Shown: positions 1 to 8,085, numbered from the stretch's first letter. The stretch is 14,985 bases of DNA from JAMLIN01 sp964509685 (GCA_964509685.1 CAZDYQ010000075.1:1-14985); one strand, 5' to 3'. A program made the numbers and translations. The notes: generated by a model not told the origin, from the letters alone.

Positions 1-4
1 CGGC

Positions 5-714
<710 letters not shown>

Positions 715-718
<4 letters not shown>

Positions 719-1503
719 GACGCCTCCTTCGCCGCCGGCGCGCCCAGGTACGCCGCGATCACGTCCGGATGCGACTGGATCTGCTCGGGCGTGCCTTCCG
801 CGATCTTGGCACCGAAGTTCAGCACGACGATGTGGTCGGAGACTTCCATCACGAGGCTCATGTGGTGCTCGACGAGCAGCACGGTGATTCCGTACTTGTT
901 GGTGACCATGCGGATCATGTCCGCCAGCCCGGAGAGCTCCTCGTGGTTCAGGCCGGCGGCGGGCTCGTCGAGCAGGAGGAGCTTCGGTTCGGCGGCGAGC
1001 GCGCGGGCGAATTCGACCCGCTTCTGGATGCCGAAGGGCAATGCGCCGACGGGGTGGTCGGCATAGGGCCCGAGCTCGAACGCGTCGATCAGTTCGTCGG
1101 CCCGCTGCACGAGCCGTGCTTCCTCCGAACGCACGCCCGGGAGGTCGAGGAAGCTGCCGAGGAAGCCCGCCTTCGAGCGACAGTGCGCCCCCACCATGAT
1201 GTTCTGGCGCACGCTCATCGTGCCGAACATCGCGAGGTTCTGGAAAGTGCGCCCGATGCCGAGGTTCGCCATCTGGTGCACCGGGACGTTGGTGATCGAC
1301 CTGCCTTCGAAGAGGATGTCGCCGGATTCGTAGGAATAGAGCCGCGACAGGCAGTTGAACAGCGTCGTCTTGCCGGCCCCGTTGGGCCCGATCAGGCCGC
1401 AGACGCCGCCCCTGGCGACGTCGAATCCAACGGCATTGAGCGCAGTGATCCCGCCGAAGCGGACGGTGACTCCCTGCACACTGAGAAGCGGATCGCTGCT
1501 CAC
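715..1503 (-). CDS. livG: Branched-chain amino acid type ABC transporter, ATP-binding protein LivG
   Basis: This is the second ATPase subunit of the HAAT-type importer, 262 residues from a GTG start. Seen: Walker A GPNGAGKT (39-46), Q-loop RTFQN (85-89), a signature of the LivG form LPFGIQKR (155-162), Walker B LLLLDEPAAGLN (175-186) and switch EHH (212-214). The C-terminus VIAAYLGA is typical of LivG. I chose the GTG at 1503 because AAGGAG sits 10 bases before it and because the protein then starts right before the conserved LLSVQGVTVRFGG. The reading frame stays open to an ATG at 1590, but those 29 extra residues do not look like the family. It is the first gene of its transcript here, divergent from the oxidoreductase at 1817, and runs into livF with a 4-base overlap. 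Confidence 0.92.
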
Positions 1504-1816
1504 TCCGTGGTGTCTCCTTCTGTTCGCCCGGCAGTCGCCTTCCCCGGGGCGGGCATTACCGAAATCGAGCCAATACCCCGCCCGGACCATCCGGCGATAA
1601 TCGCCGCCGACGGACCAGGCTGAAATTCGAAACCCGGATTTCTGTCTCGAGGATTATTTTGCTGCCGAGTCTTCGCAGTCGTCGGGCAGTTTATATTCAT
1701 CGCCACGGCCATGCACAATCGAGAAACTACTTAGGATTCCTGTCCTCCTCCGACAGGTCGCAATCGGCGCGCGATTCCGAAGCCGACGGACGCGCCCCCA
1801 CCCCGAGGAATAGTCG
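1504..1816. promoter_or_regulatory. Divergent intergenic region between livG and the oxidoreductase gene
   Basis: These 313 bases separate two divergent genes and should hold both promoters. The stretch from about 1620 to 1735 is clearly richer in A and T than its surroundings. On the plus strand TATATT (1692-1697) is a passable -10 hexamer, but I see no good -35 before it. On the minus strand an AATAAT occurs around 1652-1657, again without a convincing -35. The plus-strand leader contains a short perfect inverted repeat, CCTGTC (1739-1744) and GACAGG (1752-1757), with a 7-base loop. No convincing protein is encoded here. Confidence 0.4.
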
Positions 1817-2944
1817 ATGACCTACAGCACCGAGGGCGCGAGCTCCGGCCTCGCCCGCCTTTTCGAGCCGGTCGAAATCGCCGGCCTGCGTTTGCGCAAT
1901 CGCATCGTGATGGCGCCGATGACGCGCTCGTTCTCGCCGGGCGGCGTGCCCGGGCCCGATGTCGCCGCGTATTACCGTCGGCGGGCGGAAAACGACGTCG
2001 GCCTGATCATCACGGAAGGCGCGGCCGTCGAGCGCCCGTCCGCCGCGAACGATCCCGCCGTGCCGCATTTCCACGGCGAGGCGGCGCTCGCCGGGTGGGC
2101 GCGCGTGCTCGAGGCCGTGCACGCGGCGGGCGGCAGGATCTGGCCGCAGCTGTGGCACGTCGGGGCGCTGCGCAGCGCCTCCGGCACCTGGCGACCGCCC
2201 CAGCCCTTCGAGAGCCCGTCGGGCATCTCGCGTCCGGGCAGGGAATCCGGCGTCGCGATGACGGAAGCCGACATCGCGGACACCATCGCCGCCTTCGCGC
2301 GCGCGGCGGCCGATGCGAAGCGGCTCGGCTTCGACGGCGTGGAACTGCACGGCGCGCACGGCTACCTGATCGACCAGTTCTTCTGGGAGGGCAGCAACCA
2401 GCGCACGGACCGCTTCGGCGGCGCGACGCTGGCCGAGCGCACCCGCTTCGCCTGCGAGGTGATCCGTGCCGTTCGGGCCGCCACCGGTCCGGGCTTTCCC
2501 ATCTGCATCCGCCTGTCGCAGTGGAAGCAGCAGCACTTCCCCGCCCGCCTCGCGCATACGCCGGACGAGATGGCGAGCTGGCTCCAGCCGCTGGTGGATG
2601 CGGGGGTGGATGTCATCCACTGCTCCACACGCCGCTTCTGGGAGCCCGAGTTCGAGGGTTCCGACCTCAACTTCGCCGGCTGGGCGAAGAAGCTCACGGG
2701 CCTGCCCACGATCACCGTGGGTTCGGTCGGGCTCACCGGCGAGTTCGTGGCGTCGTTCGGTGGGGAGCGCTCGGAGCCGGCCTCGCTCGACGAGCTGCTG
2801 CGCCGGCTCGAGCGCGAGGAGTTCGACCTCGTCGCGGTCGGGCGGGCCCTCATCGCCAATCCCGACTGGGCCCGCAAGATCCGCGAGGGCCGCTTCGGCG
2901 AGCTCGCCGCCTATGACCGGAGCATCCTCGCCGAGCTGGCGTAG
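1817..2944 (+). CDS. NADH:flavin oxidoreductase, Old Yellow Enzyme family
   Basis: This 375-residue protein is an FMN-dependent TIM-barrel ene-reductase, which in this family reduces activated C=C bonds using NAD(P)H. Seen: LFEPVEIAGLRLRNRIVMAPMTR near the N-terminus with the flavin-contacting Thr36, WPQLWHVG (109-116), the HGAHGYL substrate-binding motif with His178, His181 and Tyr183, DQFFWEGSNQRTDRFGG-like sequence just after it, and VGRALIANPDW (341-351) at the phosphate-binding end. The length fits single-domain OYEs (about 350-390), with no Fe-S or second flavin domain as in dienoyl-CoA reductases. GAGGA at 1805-1809 lies 7 bases before the ATG. The next gene starts 10 bases after the stop, so co-transcription is possible, although the functions look unrelated. 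The natural substrate is unknown. Confidence 0.9.
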   Translation: MTYSTEGASSGLARLFEPVEIAGLRLRNRIVMAPMTRSFSPGGVPGPDVAAYYRRRAENDVGLIITEGAAVERPSAANDPAVPHFHGEAALAGWARVLEAVHAAGGRIWPQLWHVGALRSASGTWRPPQPFESPSGISRPGRESGVAMTEADIADTIAAFARAAADAKRLGFDGVELHGAHGYLIDQFFWEGSNQRTDRFGGATLAERTRFACEVIRAVRAATGPGFPICIRLSQWKQQHFPARLAHTPDEMASWLQPLVDAGVDVIHCSTRRFWEPEFEGSDLNFAGWAKKLTGLPTITVGSVGLTGEFVASFGGERSEPASLDELLRRLEREEFDLVAVGRALIANPDWARKIREGRFGELAAYDRSILAELA

Positions 2945-2954
2945 CATTCACGCC

Positions 2955-3341
2955 ATGATCCAACCCGTCCGGATTCGCTCGGCAAGGCGGCTCGTCCTCG
3001 CGCTGGCGACGCTGTTCCTGGCGACGCTCGTGGCGAGCGCCGCGGGCTCGGTGTCGATGCGTGCCGCCACCGCCGGGGTGCGCGCCCTGCAGATGGCGGC
3101 GGGCGTGCTCTGCGCGCCCGGCGAATCCGGCATGCCCGCGCATCCCGGGGGCCATGACCACCTCGGCCAGTGCTGCTGCCCGGGAGCGGCCCATCCCGAC
3201 GTTCCCTTCCCGCCCACGGCGGCGACCGATCCGGCGGACCCGGCGGGGATCGCCCGCGGCACGGCCGCCGTGGCCGCTTCGCCCGGCCATCCGGGCGGCC
3301 GGCGCTTCATCGAGGCGCGCGGCCCGCCCCTCGCCTGCTGA
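2955..3341 (+). CDS. DUF2946-like small exported protein, probably copper-associated
   Basis: This 128-residue protein has a basic N-terminus (RIRSARR), a hydrophobic stretch at about 12-32 that looks like a signal peptide or anchor, and then a Cys/His-rich part: Cys53, His63, His67, His69, the triplet Cys73-75 and His80. It ends with the RGPPLAC tail; an (A)RxPP close to the C-terminus is what I recall of the DUF2946 family. DUF2946 proteins are short, poorly studied, and often sit next to copper-related genes. Here a PCuAC copper chaperone follows 98 bases later. Metal binding is inferred from composition and neighbour. The ATG at 2955 starts just before the signal-like segment; the frame is open upstream through the preceding gene, and no strong ribosome site is visible, so coupling to the upstream gene is plausible. 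Confidence 0.68.
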   Translation: MIQPVRIRSARRLVLALATLFLATLVASAAGSVSMRAATAGVRALQMAAGVLCAPGESGMPAHPGGHDHLGQCCCPGAAHPDVPFPPTAATDPADPAGIARGTAAVAASPGHPGGRRFIEARGPPLAC

Positions 3342-3439
3342 CACGGCCCTGGTCGGCGGCTCGCCCGGCATGCCGGGACCGGCCGCACTTCGTGCCCGCG
3401 TCGCGGGCGCCCCGCATTCACCGTTTCCAGCAGGACATC

Positions 3440-3961
3440 ATGCCCAAGCGATTCCATACCCGCGCGCCGATCGCGCGCCAGGCCCTCACGGGCCTCACCG
3501 CCCTCCTCCTGTCCCTCGCCAGCGTCGTCGCGCAGGCCGAGGTCACCGTGAGCGATGCGTGGGCGCGCGCCACCGTTCCCCAGCAGAAGGCCGGCGGTGC
3601 CTTCATGACGCTGAAAGCCAGCACTCGCACACGCCTGGTCGCCGCCGCCTCTCCCGTGGCCGGGGTCACCGAGATCCACGAGATGAAGATGGACGGCAAC
3701 GTCATGAAGATGAGCCCCATCGAGGCGCTGGAACTGCCCGCCGGCCAGGCCGTCGAGCTGCGCCCCGGCGGCCACCACCTGATGCTGATGCAGCTCTCGA
3801 AGCCGCTCGAGGCGGGCACCACCATCCCGGTCACGCTCACCTTCGAGGACGCCGACGGCCAGCGCAGCACCGTGGAAGTCGAGGTGCCGGTCAAGCCGCT
3901 CACGCACGGCCAGGCCCGGGGCGGCCGTGGATCCGGCCATGGGCACGGCCACGGCCACTAG
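3440..3961 (+). CDS. PCuAC-type periplasmic copper chaperone (DUF461)
   Basis: This 173-residue protein has a Sec signal peptide (positive MPKRFHTR, hydrophobic 14-30, probable cleavage after AQA at about 33) followed by one PCuAC domain. The copper(I) site fits the family pattern exactly: His80-X10-Met91-X21-His113-X-Met115. Proteins of this family bind copper in the periplasm and help deliver it to the CuA and CuB sites of cytochrome oxidases. An added feature is the C-terminal tail after residue 158, which is Gly-rich and ends in HGHGHGH (His167, 169, 171, 173), a likely second metal-binding extension. The ATG at 3440 was chosen because it directly precedes the signal peptide; AGGA lies at 3432-3435, close to it. 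It follows the DUF2946-like gene, and its end faces the acyl-CoA dehydrogenase gene 11 bases away. Confidence 0.92.
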   Translation: MPKRFHTRAPIARQALTGLTALLLSLASVVAQAEVTVSDAWARATVPQQKAGGAFMTLKASTRTRLVAAASPVAGVTEIHEMKMDGNVMKMSPIEALELPAGQAVELRPGGHHLMLMQLSKPLEAGTTIPVTLTFEDADGQRSTVEVEVPVKPLTHGQARGGRGSGHGHGHGH

Positions 3962-3972
3962 CGGCGTGCCGC
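3961..3972. terminator. Short hairpin between convergent genes
   Basis: GCGGC (3961-3965) and GCCGC (3968-3972) form a small perfect inverted repeat filling the spacer between two converging stop codons. The two-base loop means that at most 4 pairs would really form. No T-tract follows on either strand, so terminator function is only a guess from position. Confidence 0.2.
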
Positions 3973-5229
3973 CTACAGCCGCTCCGGCATCGTGAAGAAG
4001 GCGCTCGACCGGCCGGGATTCTCCCGGGCCCGGTCGAGCTCCATCCGGGCGACGGTGCGCAGGTGCACCTCGTCCGGACCGTCGAGCAGGCGCAGCGCCC
4101 TGCCCCAGCGGAAGAACTCCGCCAGCGGCGTGTCGGGCGTGAGGCCCATGGCGCCGAAGAGCTGGATCGCCCGGTCCAGCACCCGAGTCTGCAGGCGGGC
4201 GGCGACCACCTTGATGCCGGCCACGTCCGCCCGGGCGCCCTTCACGCCCTCGGCGTCCAGCTTCCAGGCGGCGCGCAGGACGAGCAGCCGGGCCTGGTCG
4301 ATCTCGAGGCGCGACTCGGCGATCCACTGCTGCACGTTCGCATAGCTGTGCAGGTAGTGGCCGAAGGCGCGCCGCTCGAGCGCCCGGTCGCACATCAGTT
4401 CCAGCGCCACCTCGCACTGGCCGATCGTGCGCATGCAATGGTGGATCCGGCCCGGCCCCAGCCTCGCCTGCGCCATCGCGAAGCCCTCCCCCTCCGCGCC
4501 GAGCAGGTGGTCGGCGGGGACCCGCACCTGGCGAAAGACCAGTTCGCAATGCCCTTCGGGTGCGACATGGTCGAGGACCGGGATGTTGCGGACCACGGAC
4601 AGGCCCGGCGCGTCCATGGGCACGATGACCATGCTGTGGCGCGACAGGCGCGGCGCACCCTCGTCGGGATTCGAGACGCCGAGCACGATGACGAAGCGAC
4701 AGGCGGGATGGGCCGCCCCGGTGATGAACCACTTGCGGCCGTTCACCACGTAGTCGTCGCCGTCGCGAACGATCGTCGTGCGGATGTTCGTCGCGTCCGA
4801 CGAGGCCACGTCGGGCTCGCTCATCGCGAAGGCCGACCGGATTTCGCCCTCGAGCAGCGGCCGCAGCCAGCGCTCGTACTGGGCCGGCGTCGCGAAGAGC
4901 TTGAGCAGCTCCATGTTGCCGGTGTCCGGCGCGCTGCAGTTGAAGACCTCGGCCGACCATGGCACGCGTCCCATCAGCTCGGCGATCGGGGCGTACTCCA
5001 CATGCGACAGCCCGGTTCCCGGCTCGTCCTCGCCGAGCGTCGGCAGGAAGAAGTTCCAGAGATTCTCGGACTTCGCGTATTCCTTCAGCTCGGCGAGGAA
5101 CGGCGGCGGGTAGTCGCCCGCGGCGACGGCGCGGTGCCATTGGGCATTGCAGGGCAGCACCCAGCGGTCGATCAGGTCGGCAACGCGCCGCTGCAGCTCG
5201 AGCGATCGCTCCGAATGGGAGAAATCCAT
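3973..5229 (-). CDS. Acyl-CoA dehydrogenase family protein (ACAD10/11-like)
   Basis: This 418-residue flavoprotein should oxidise an acyl-CoA to the 2-enoyl-CoA and pass electrons to electron-transfer flavoprotein. Seen: a helical N-terminal part (1-125), the FAMSEPDVASSDATNI flavin/substrate motif (134-149), NGRKWFITGA (163-172) in the beta domain, RRAFGHYL (286-293), and DRAIQLFGAMGL (352-363) in the C-terminal helical domain. Where medium-chain enzymes carry the catalytic Glu in EGT, this protein has LLDGPDEVH, with Asp383 at the equivalent place. As I recall, this is typical of the ACAD10/11-like branch, so the enzyme should be active, perhaps on unusual acyl chains. The ATG at 5229 has GGAGGG just upstream and begins at the usual place; an in-frame ATG at 5322 would add 31 atypical residues. 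It is a single gene, convergent with the copper chaperone. Confidence 0.88.
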   Translation of the reverse strand: MDFSHSERSLELQRRVADLIDRWVLPCNAQWHRAVAAGDYPPPFLAELKEYAKSENLWNFFLPTLGEDEPGTGLSHVEYAPIAELMGRVPWSAEVFNCSAPDTGNMELLKLFATPAQYERWLRPLLEGEIRSAFAMSEPDVASSDATNIRTTIVRDGDDYVVNGRKWFITGAAHPACRFVIVLGVSNPDEGAPRLSRHSMVIVPMDAPGLSVVRNIPVLDHVAPEGHCELVFRQVRVPADHLLGAEGEGFAMAQARLGPGRIHHCMRTIGQCEVALELMCDRALERRAFGHYLHSYANVQQWIAESRLEIDQARLLVLRAAWKLDAEGVKGARADVAGIKVVAARLQTRVLDRAIQLFGAMGLTPDTPLAEFFRWGRALRLLDGPDEVHLRTVARMELDRARENPGRSSAFFTMPERL

Positions 5230-5389
5230 GCTTTCCCTCCCGGGAACGGTTGACGGAGACCGCAGCCATGTTCGCCCCGGCCGCGCCGGGAAGGCTTGAT
5301 CCAGGGCAAGCGCCACCAACAACCGGGGTTTGGCGGGGCTTTACGGCGGACCGCAGCACCGCCGGAGGCTCAAGAATTCCCCGGACGGA

Positions 5390-5405
5390 TCGATAGACGT
5401 ATCGA
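5390..5405. promoter_or_regulatory. Inverted repeat TCGATA-N4-TATCGA, candidate operator
   Basis: A perfect 6-base inverted repeat with spacer GACG lies in the divergent region between the acyl-CoA dehydrogenase gene and the small gene starting at 5441, 36 bases before that start. It could be a regulator-binding site or a leader hairpin. A repeat of this size is expected a few times by chance in 15 kb, so its location is the main argument. Confidence 0.25.
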
Positions 5406-5440
5406 GCGAATCCGAAGCGGGTGACCCGGGGGAGGGCGTC

Positions 5441-5767
5441 GTGCTGGAATTCATCAGGGATCTCTTCGGCCGGACCGGCCAGGCGGCCGGGAGCACGGTG
5501 ATGGCGGCAATGCAGGCCCACGAGGAGGCCGACGCGGACGGGGCGGGGCAGGGCCGTCCGCCGCACCGCACATTCGCGAAGATGTGCGCAAAAAGCATGG
5601 CGTTGCCGAAAGAAGACTGGAAATACCCGGTATTCGAGGCGCGCGAGGCGCATCGGCGCCTGCTCGGCTGCGGGCCGACCCTCAATGTGGACGGGACGCC
5701 GATGGTGGGCGATACCGGCTTCGACGAGCGCGGCCGGCCCTACGGCGTCATCGACGATATCGACTGA
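5441..5767 (+). CDS. Hypothetical protein, 108 residues, family not recognised
   Basis: I do not recognise this protein. From the GTG at 5441 it runs MLEFIRDLFG, then a low-complexity acidic and glycine-rich linker (about 27-40), a basic and Cys-containing middle (Cys49, with KEDWKYPVFEAREAHRRLLGCG at about 57-78 written here only as a position guide: KEDW, PVFEAREA, Cys77), and an acidic end DERGRPYGVIDDID. It has no signal peptide or membrane segment, so it is probably cytosolic. GTG was chosen because a strong GGGGGAGGG (5428-5436) sits just before it. The frame stays open to an ATG at 5330, but that stretch lies in the divergent promoter region and lacks a ribosome site. The last 20 bases overlap the end of the convergent YaiI-family gene. 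The coherent composition and ribosome site favour a real gene. Confidence 0.6.
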   Translation: MLEFIRDLFGRTGQAAGSTVMAAMQAHEEADADGAGQGRPPHRTFAKMCAKSMALPKEDWKYPVFEAREAHRRLLGCGPTLNVDGTPMVGDTGFDERGRPYGVIDDID

Positions 5768-6206
5768 GCCAGCTGTCCAGCTGGCGGGCGAAGGCCTGGC
5801 TGTCGCGCTGGCCGAAGGCCGCCGGGCCGCCCGTATCCACGCCGGTGGACCGCAACGAATCCATGAAGTCCCGCATGGCGAGTCGCTCGCCGATCGTATC
5901 GGCCGAATAGACCTCGCCCCGGGGACTGATCGCCAGCCCGCCCCGGGCGATCGCCTCGGCGGCCAGGGGAATGTCCTGGGTCACCACCAGGTCGCCCGCG
6001 GACATGCGCTCCACGATCGCCTTGTCCGCCTCGTCGAAGCCTCGCTGTACCTGCACGAACGAAACGTTCGGCAGGGAGGGCACGGCGACGGGCCGGTTCG
6101 CCACGAGCGTGACCGGCACGCCCGTGCGGCGACTGGCGCGGAACAGCATGTCCTTCACGACGCCTGGGCAGGCGTCCGCATCGACCCATATGCGAGTTCC
6201 GGTCAT
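5748..6206 (-). CDS. yaiI: YaiI/YqxD (UPF0178, DUF188) family protein
   Basis: This 152-residue protein matches the UPF0178 family in length and motifs: WVDADACPG (7-15), VANRPV (35-40), VTQDIPLAA (75-83), SPRGEVY (94-100), a long helix with RDFMDSLR (112-119), and GGPAAF (126-131). The family has a PIN-like fold with conserved acidic residues (here Asp9, Asp11, Asp78), which suggests a nuclease-like or metal-binding role, but no function is firmly established to my knowledge. The ATG at 6206 is preceded by AAAGGTAAG about 10 bases upstream. Its 3' end overlaps the convergent gene at 5441-5767 by 20 bases, and it diverges from the vWA lipoprotein gene at 6310. Confidence 0.92.
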   Translation of the reverse strand: MTGTRIWVDADACPGVVKDMLFRASRRTGVPVTLVANRPVAVPSLPNVSFVQVQRGFDEADKAIVERMSAGDLVVTQDIPLAAEAIARGGLAISPRGEVYSADTIGERLAMRDFMDSLRSTGVDTGGPAAFGQRDSQAFARQLDSWLSRYRR

Positions 6207-6246
6207 CGGGCGAGCTTACCTTTGCTTGCAATTTCGCGCGCGGGCC

Positions 6247-6275
6247 GCGAACCCGCCCGGTCTTTCCCGCTCGTT
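6247..6275 (+). promoter_or_regulatory. Candidate ECF-type promoter of the vWA lipoprotein gene
   Basis: GCGAACC (6247-6253) resembles the GAAC -35 core used by many ECF sigma factors, and CGTT (6272-6275) follows after 18 bases, 35 bases before the ATG at 6310. The same GCGAACC occurs upstream of the sigma factor gene at 8102. Autoregulation of sigma, anti-sigma and target by such a site is common in ECF systems; here it is inferred from the pattern only. Confidence 0.3.
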
Positions 6276-6309
6276 CCATCGGCAGCGACTGCCATCTTCG
6301 AGGAACGAC

Positions 6310-8031
6310 ATGAGAAAGCCCATTGCCGCGTCCCTGGCCGTGATCTTCGCCGCCGCCTGCACGCTGGAAGCACCGCAGGTCCCCGATACGCCGGCCGCCG
6401 CAAGCCCTGCTCGTGTCGAGGCACCGGCGCAGGGCGGGATCGCCTCCCGCGAGGAGCGCGCCCGCGCCGTCCTGTCCAGCGAGGGCGCGGGCCGGCCACC
6501 GGCCGTGAGGCCGTCGCCCCGGCCCTTGCCCATGCCGGTCCCGCCCGCGGATCGCGAGCGCTACCCGTCGTTCGACTCCGCACCGGTACGCCTCGTCGCC
6601 GAGGCGCCCGTCTCGACGTTCTCGGTGGATGTCGATACGGGCAGCTACAGCAACGTGCGGCGCATGCTGGTCGCGGGGCGGCTGCCGCCGAAGGACGCGG
6701 TCCGGGTCGAGGAAATGATCAACTACTTCCCGTACGACTATCCCGGCCCCGACGACGAGCATCCCTTCGCGGTGCATGCCGAGCTCGTGGACAGCCCATG
6801 GCGGCCGGGCTCGTGGCTGCTTCGCATCGGGATCAAGGGGGCCGATCGCGCCCGGGAGAGCCTGCCGCCGGCGAACCTGGTGTTCCTCGTGGACGTGTCG
6901 GGATCGATGCGAAGCGCGGACAAGCTGCCGCTGCTCAAGTCCTCGCTGAAGCTGCTGGCGCAGCGCCTGCGGGCGGAAGACCGGATCTCGCTCGTCACCT
7001 ACGCATCGGGAACGCGCCTGGTGCTGGACGCCACGCCCGGGAGCGAGAAGGCGAAGATCGTCGATGCGATCGAATCGCTGCAGGCCGGCGGCGGCACCGC
7101 CGGCGCGAGCGGCCTCGAACTCGCCTACCGCACCGCGAGGCAGGCCTTCGTCCCGGACGGGATCAACCGCATCCTGCTCACCACCGACGGGGACTTCAAC
7201 GTCGGGGTGACGGACTTCGGCCAGCTCGAGTCGATGGTGCAGGAGCGGCGCAGGTCGGGCATCGCGCTGTCGACGCTCGGCTTCGGCACCGGCAACTACA
7301 ACGAGCACCTCATGGAGCGGCTCGCCGATGCCGGCGACGGAGCGTACTCCTACATCGACAGCCTGATGGAAGCCCACAAGGTCCTGGTGAACGAGGCGAG
7401 TTCGACCCTCGAGACGATCGCGCGCGACGTCAAGGTGCAGGTCGAGTTCAATCCCGCGCTCGTGAGCGAATACCGGCTCATCGGCTACGAGAACCGCGCG
7501 CTCGCACGCGAGGACTTCAACAACGACCGGGTCGATGCCGGCGACATCGGCGCCGGCCACACCGTCACCGCGCTCTACGAGCTGACGCTGGCGGGCGAGC
7601 AGGGCCATGTCGATCCGCTGCGCTACGGCGCGGGCGGCACGGGCCCCGGTACGCAGCCGGCCCGGGTGGGCGAGGGCGGTGCGACGGGTGCGCCGCGCGC
7701 CGCCGACGAGTTCGCCTTCGTCAGGCTGCGCTACAAGCGTCCGGGGGAGGCCCGCAGCAGGCTGCTGACGCGCCCCGTGACGAGGGCCGACCGGCGCGAG
7801 CTTGCGGCGGCCGACGTGGACAGCCGCTTCGCGATCGCGGTGGCCGGGTTCGGGCAGCTGCTGCGCGGCGGCCAGTACACCGGCGACTGGGACTGGCACG
7901 CGGTGCGCGAGCTCGCGGCGGGCGCGCGCGGCGAGGACCGCTTCGGCTACCGGGGCGAGTTCCTGCGGCTCGTCGATCTCGCGGCCTCGCTGGCCACGCC
8001 CGGACCGGCCACGGCGGGCGAGGAGGGCTAG
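6310..8031 (+). CDS. yfbK: YfbK-like von Willebrand factor A domain lipoprotein
   Basis: This 573-residue protein is close in length to E. coli YfbK (about 575) and shows the same domain order. A lipoprotein signal (MRKPIAASLAVIFAAAC, lipobox Cys17) is followed by a disordered Pro/Ala-rich linker (18-85). The vWF-N segment comes next (about 86-175, with STFSVDVDTGSYSNVRR and EEMINYFPYDYP), then a vWA domain from about 188 with an intact MIDAS: Asp195-X-Ser197-X-Ser199, Thr263, and Asp293 in TTDGD. The C-terminal DUF3520-like part ends near FRYRGEF-type sequence around 545. vWA domains with a MIDAS bind partner proteins through a metal ion. The lipidated form would be anchored in the envelope facing the periplasm. 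GAGGA (6300-6304) lies 5 bases before the ATG. The adjacent sigma and anti-sigma genes suggest a role in envelope signalling, but no partner is known. Confidence 0.9.
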   Translation: MRKPIAASLAVIFAAACTLEAPQVPDTPAAASPARVEAPAQGGIASREERARAVLSSEGAGRPPAVRPSPRPLPMPVPPADRERYPSFDSAPVRLVAEAPVSTFSVDVDTGSYSNVRRMLVAGRLPPKDAVRVEEMINYFPYDYPGPDDEHPFAVHAELVDSPWRPGSWLLRIGIKGADRARESLPPANLVFLVDVSGSMRSADKLPLLKSSLKLLAQRLRAEDRISLVTYASGTRLVLDATPGSEKAKIVDAIESLQAGGGTAGASGLELAYRTARQAFVPDGINRILLTTDGDFNVGVTDFGQLESMVQERRRSGIALSTLGFGTGNYNEHLMERLADAGDGAYSYIDSLMEAHKVLVNEASSTLETIARDVKVQVEFNPALVSEYRLIGYENRALAREDFNNDRVDAGDIGAGHTVTALYELTLAGEQGHVDPLRYGAGGTGPGTQPARVGEGGATGAPRAADEFAFVRLRYKRPGEARSRLLTRPVTRADRRELAAADVDSRFAIAVAGFGQLLRGGQYTGDWDWHAVRELAAGARGEDRFGYRGEFLRLVDLAASLATPGPATAGEEG

Positions 8032-8051
8032 GGTGCACCAGTCCCCACCCT
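8030..8051 (+). terminator. Weak hairpin after the vWA gene
   Basis: AGGGTG (8030-8035) and CACCCT (8046-8051) form a 6-base stem with a 10-base loop, starting within the stop codon of the vWA gene. No T-tract follows. It might partly separate this gene from the sigma factor transcript, but could equally be chance in GC-rich DNA. Confidence 0.2.
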
Positions 8052-8056
8052 GGCCG

Positions 8057-8085
8057 GCGAACCGGGCGATCATGCGACTTTGTCG
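8057..8085 (+). promoter_or_regulatory. Candidate ECF-type promoter of the sigma factor gene
   Basis: GCGAACC (8057-8063) repeats the element found at 6247 before the vWA gene. The sequence 18 bases later is GTCG (8082-8085), a looser -10 than the CGTT of the other site. It would place transcription start about 8-10 bases before the ATG at 8102. This fits autoregulation of the sigma gene but is not proved by the sequence. Confidence 0.27.

Noticed and set aside
1504..1590. N-terminal extension of livG from the ATG at 1590
   Set aside because: The extra 29 residues are unlike the family, and a good ribosome site precedes the GTG at 1503.
3950..3958. HGHGHGH tail of the copper chaperone as a sign of an engineered tag
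   Set aside because: The tail alternates with Gly, follows a natural Gly-rich linker, and His-rich ends are common in metal proteins.
5330..5440. ATG start at 5330 for the small unknown gene
   Set aside because: It has no ribosome site and would place coding sequence across the divergent promoter region; the GTG at 5441 has a strong site.
2948..5653. Open frame of 901 codons on the minus strand
   Set aside because: It overlaps the acyl-CoA dehydrogenase gene in another frame and the copper genes antisense. The translation is compositionally biased and lacks motifs.
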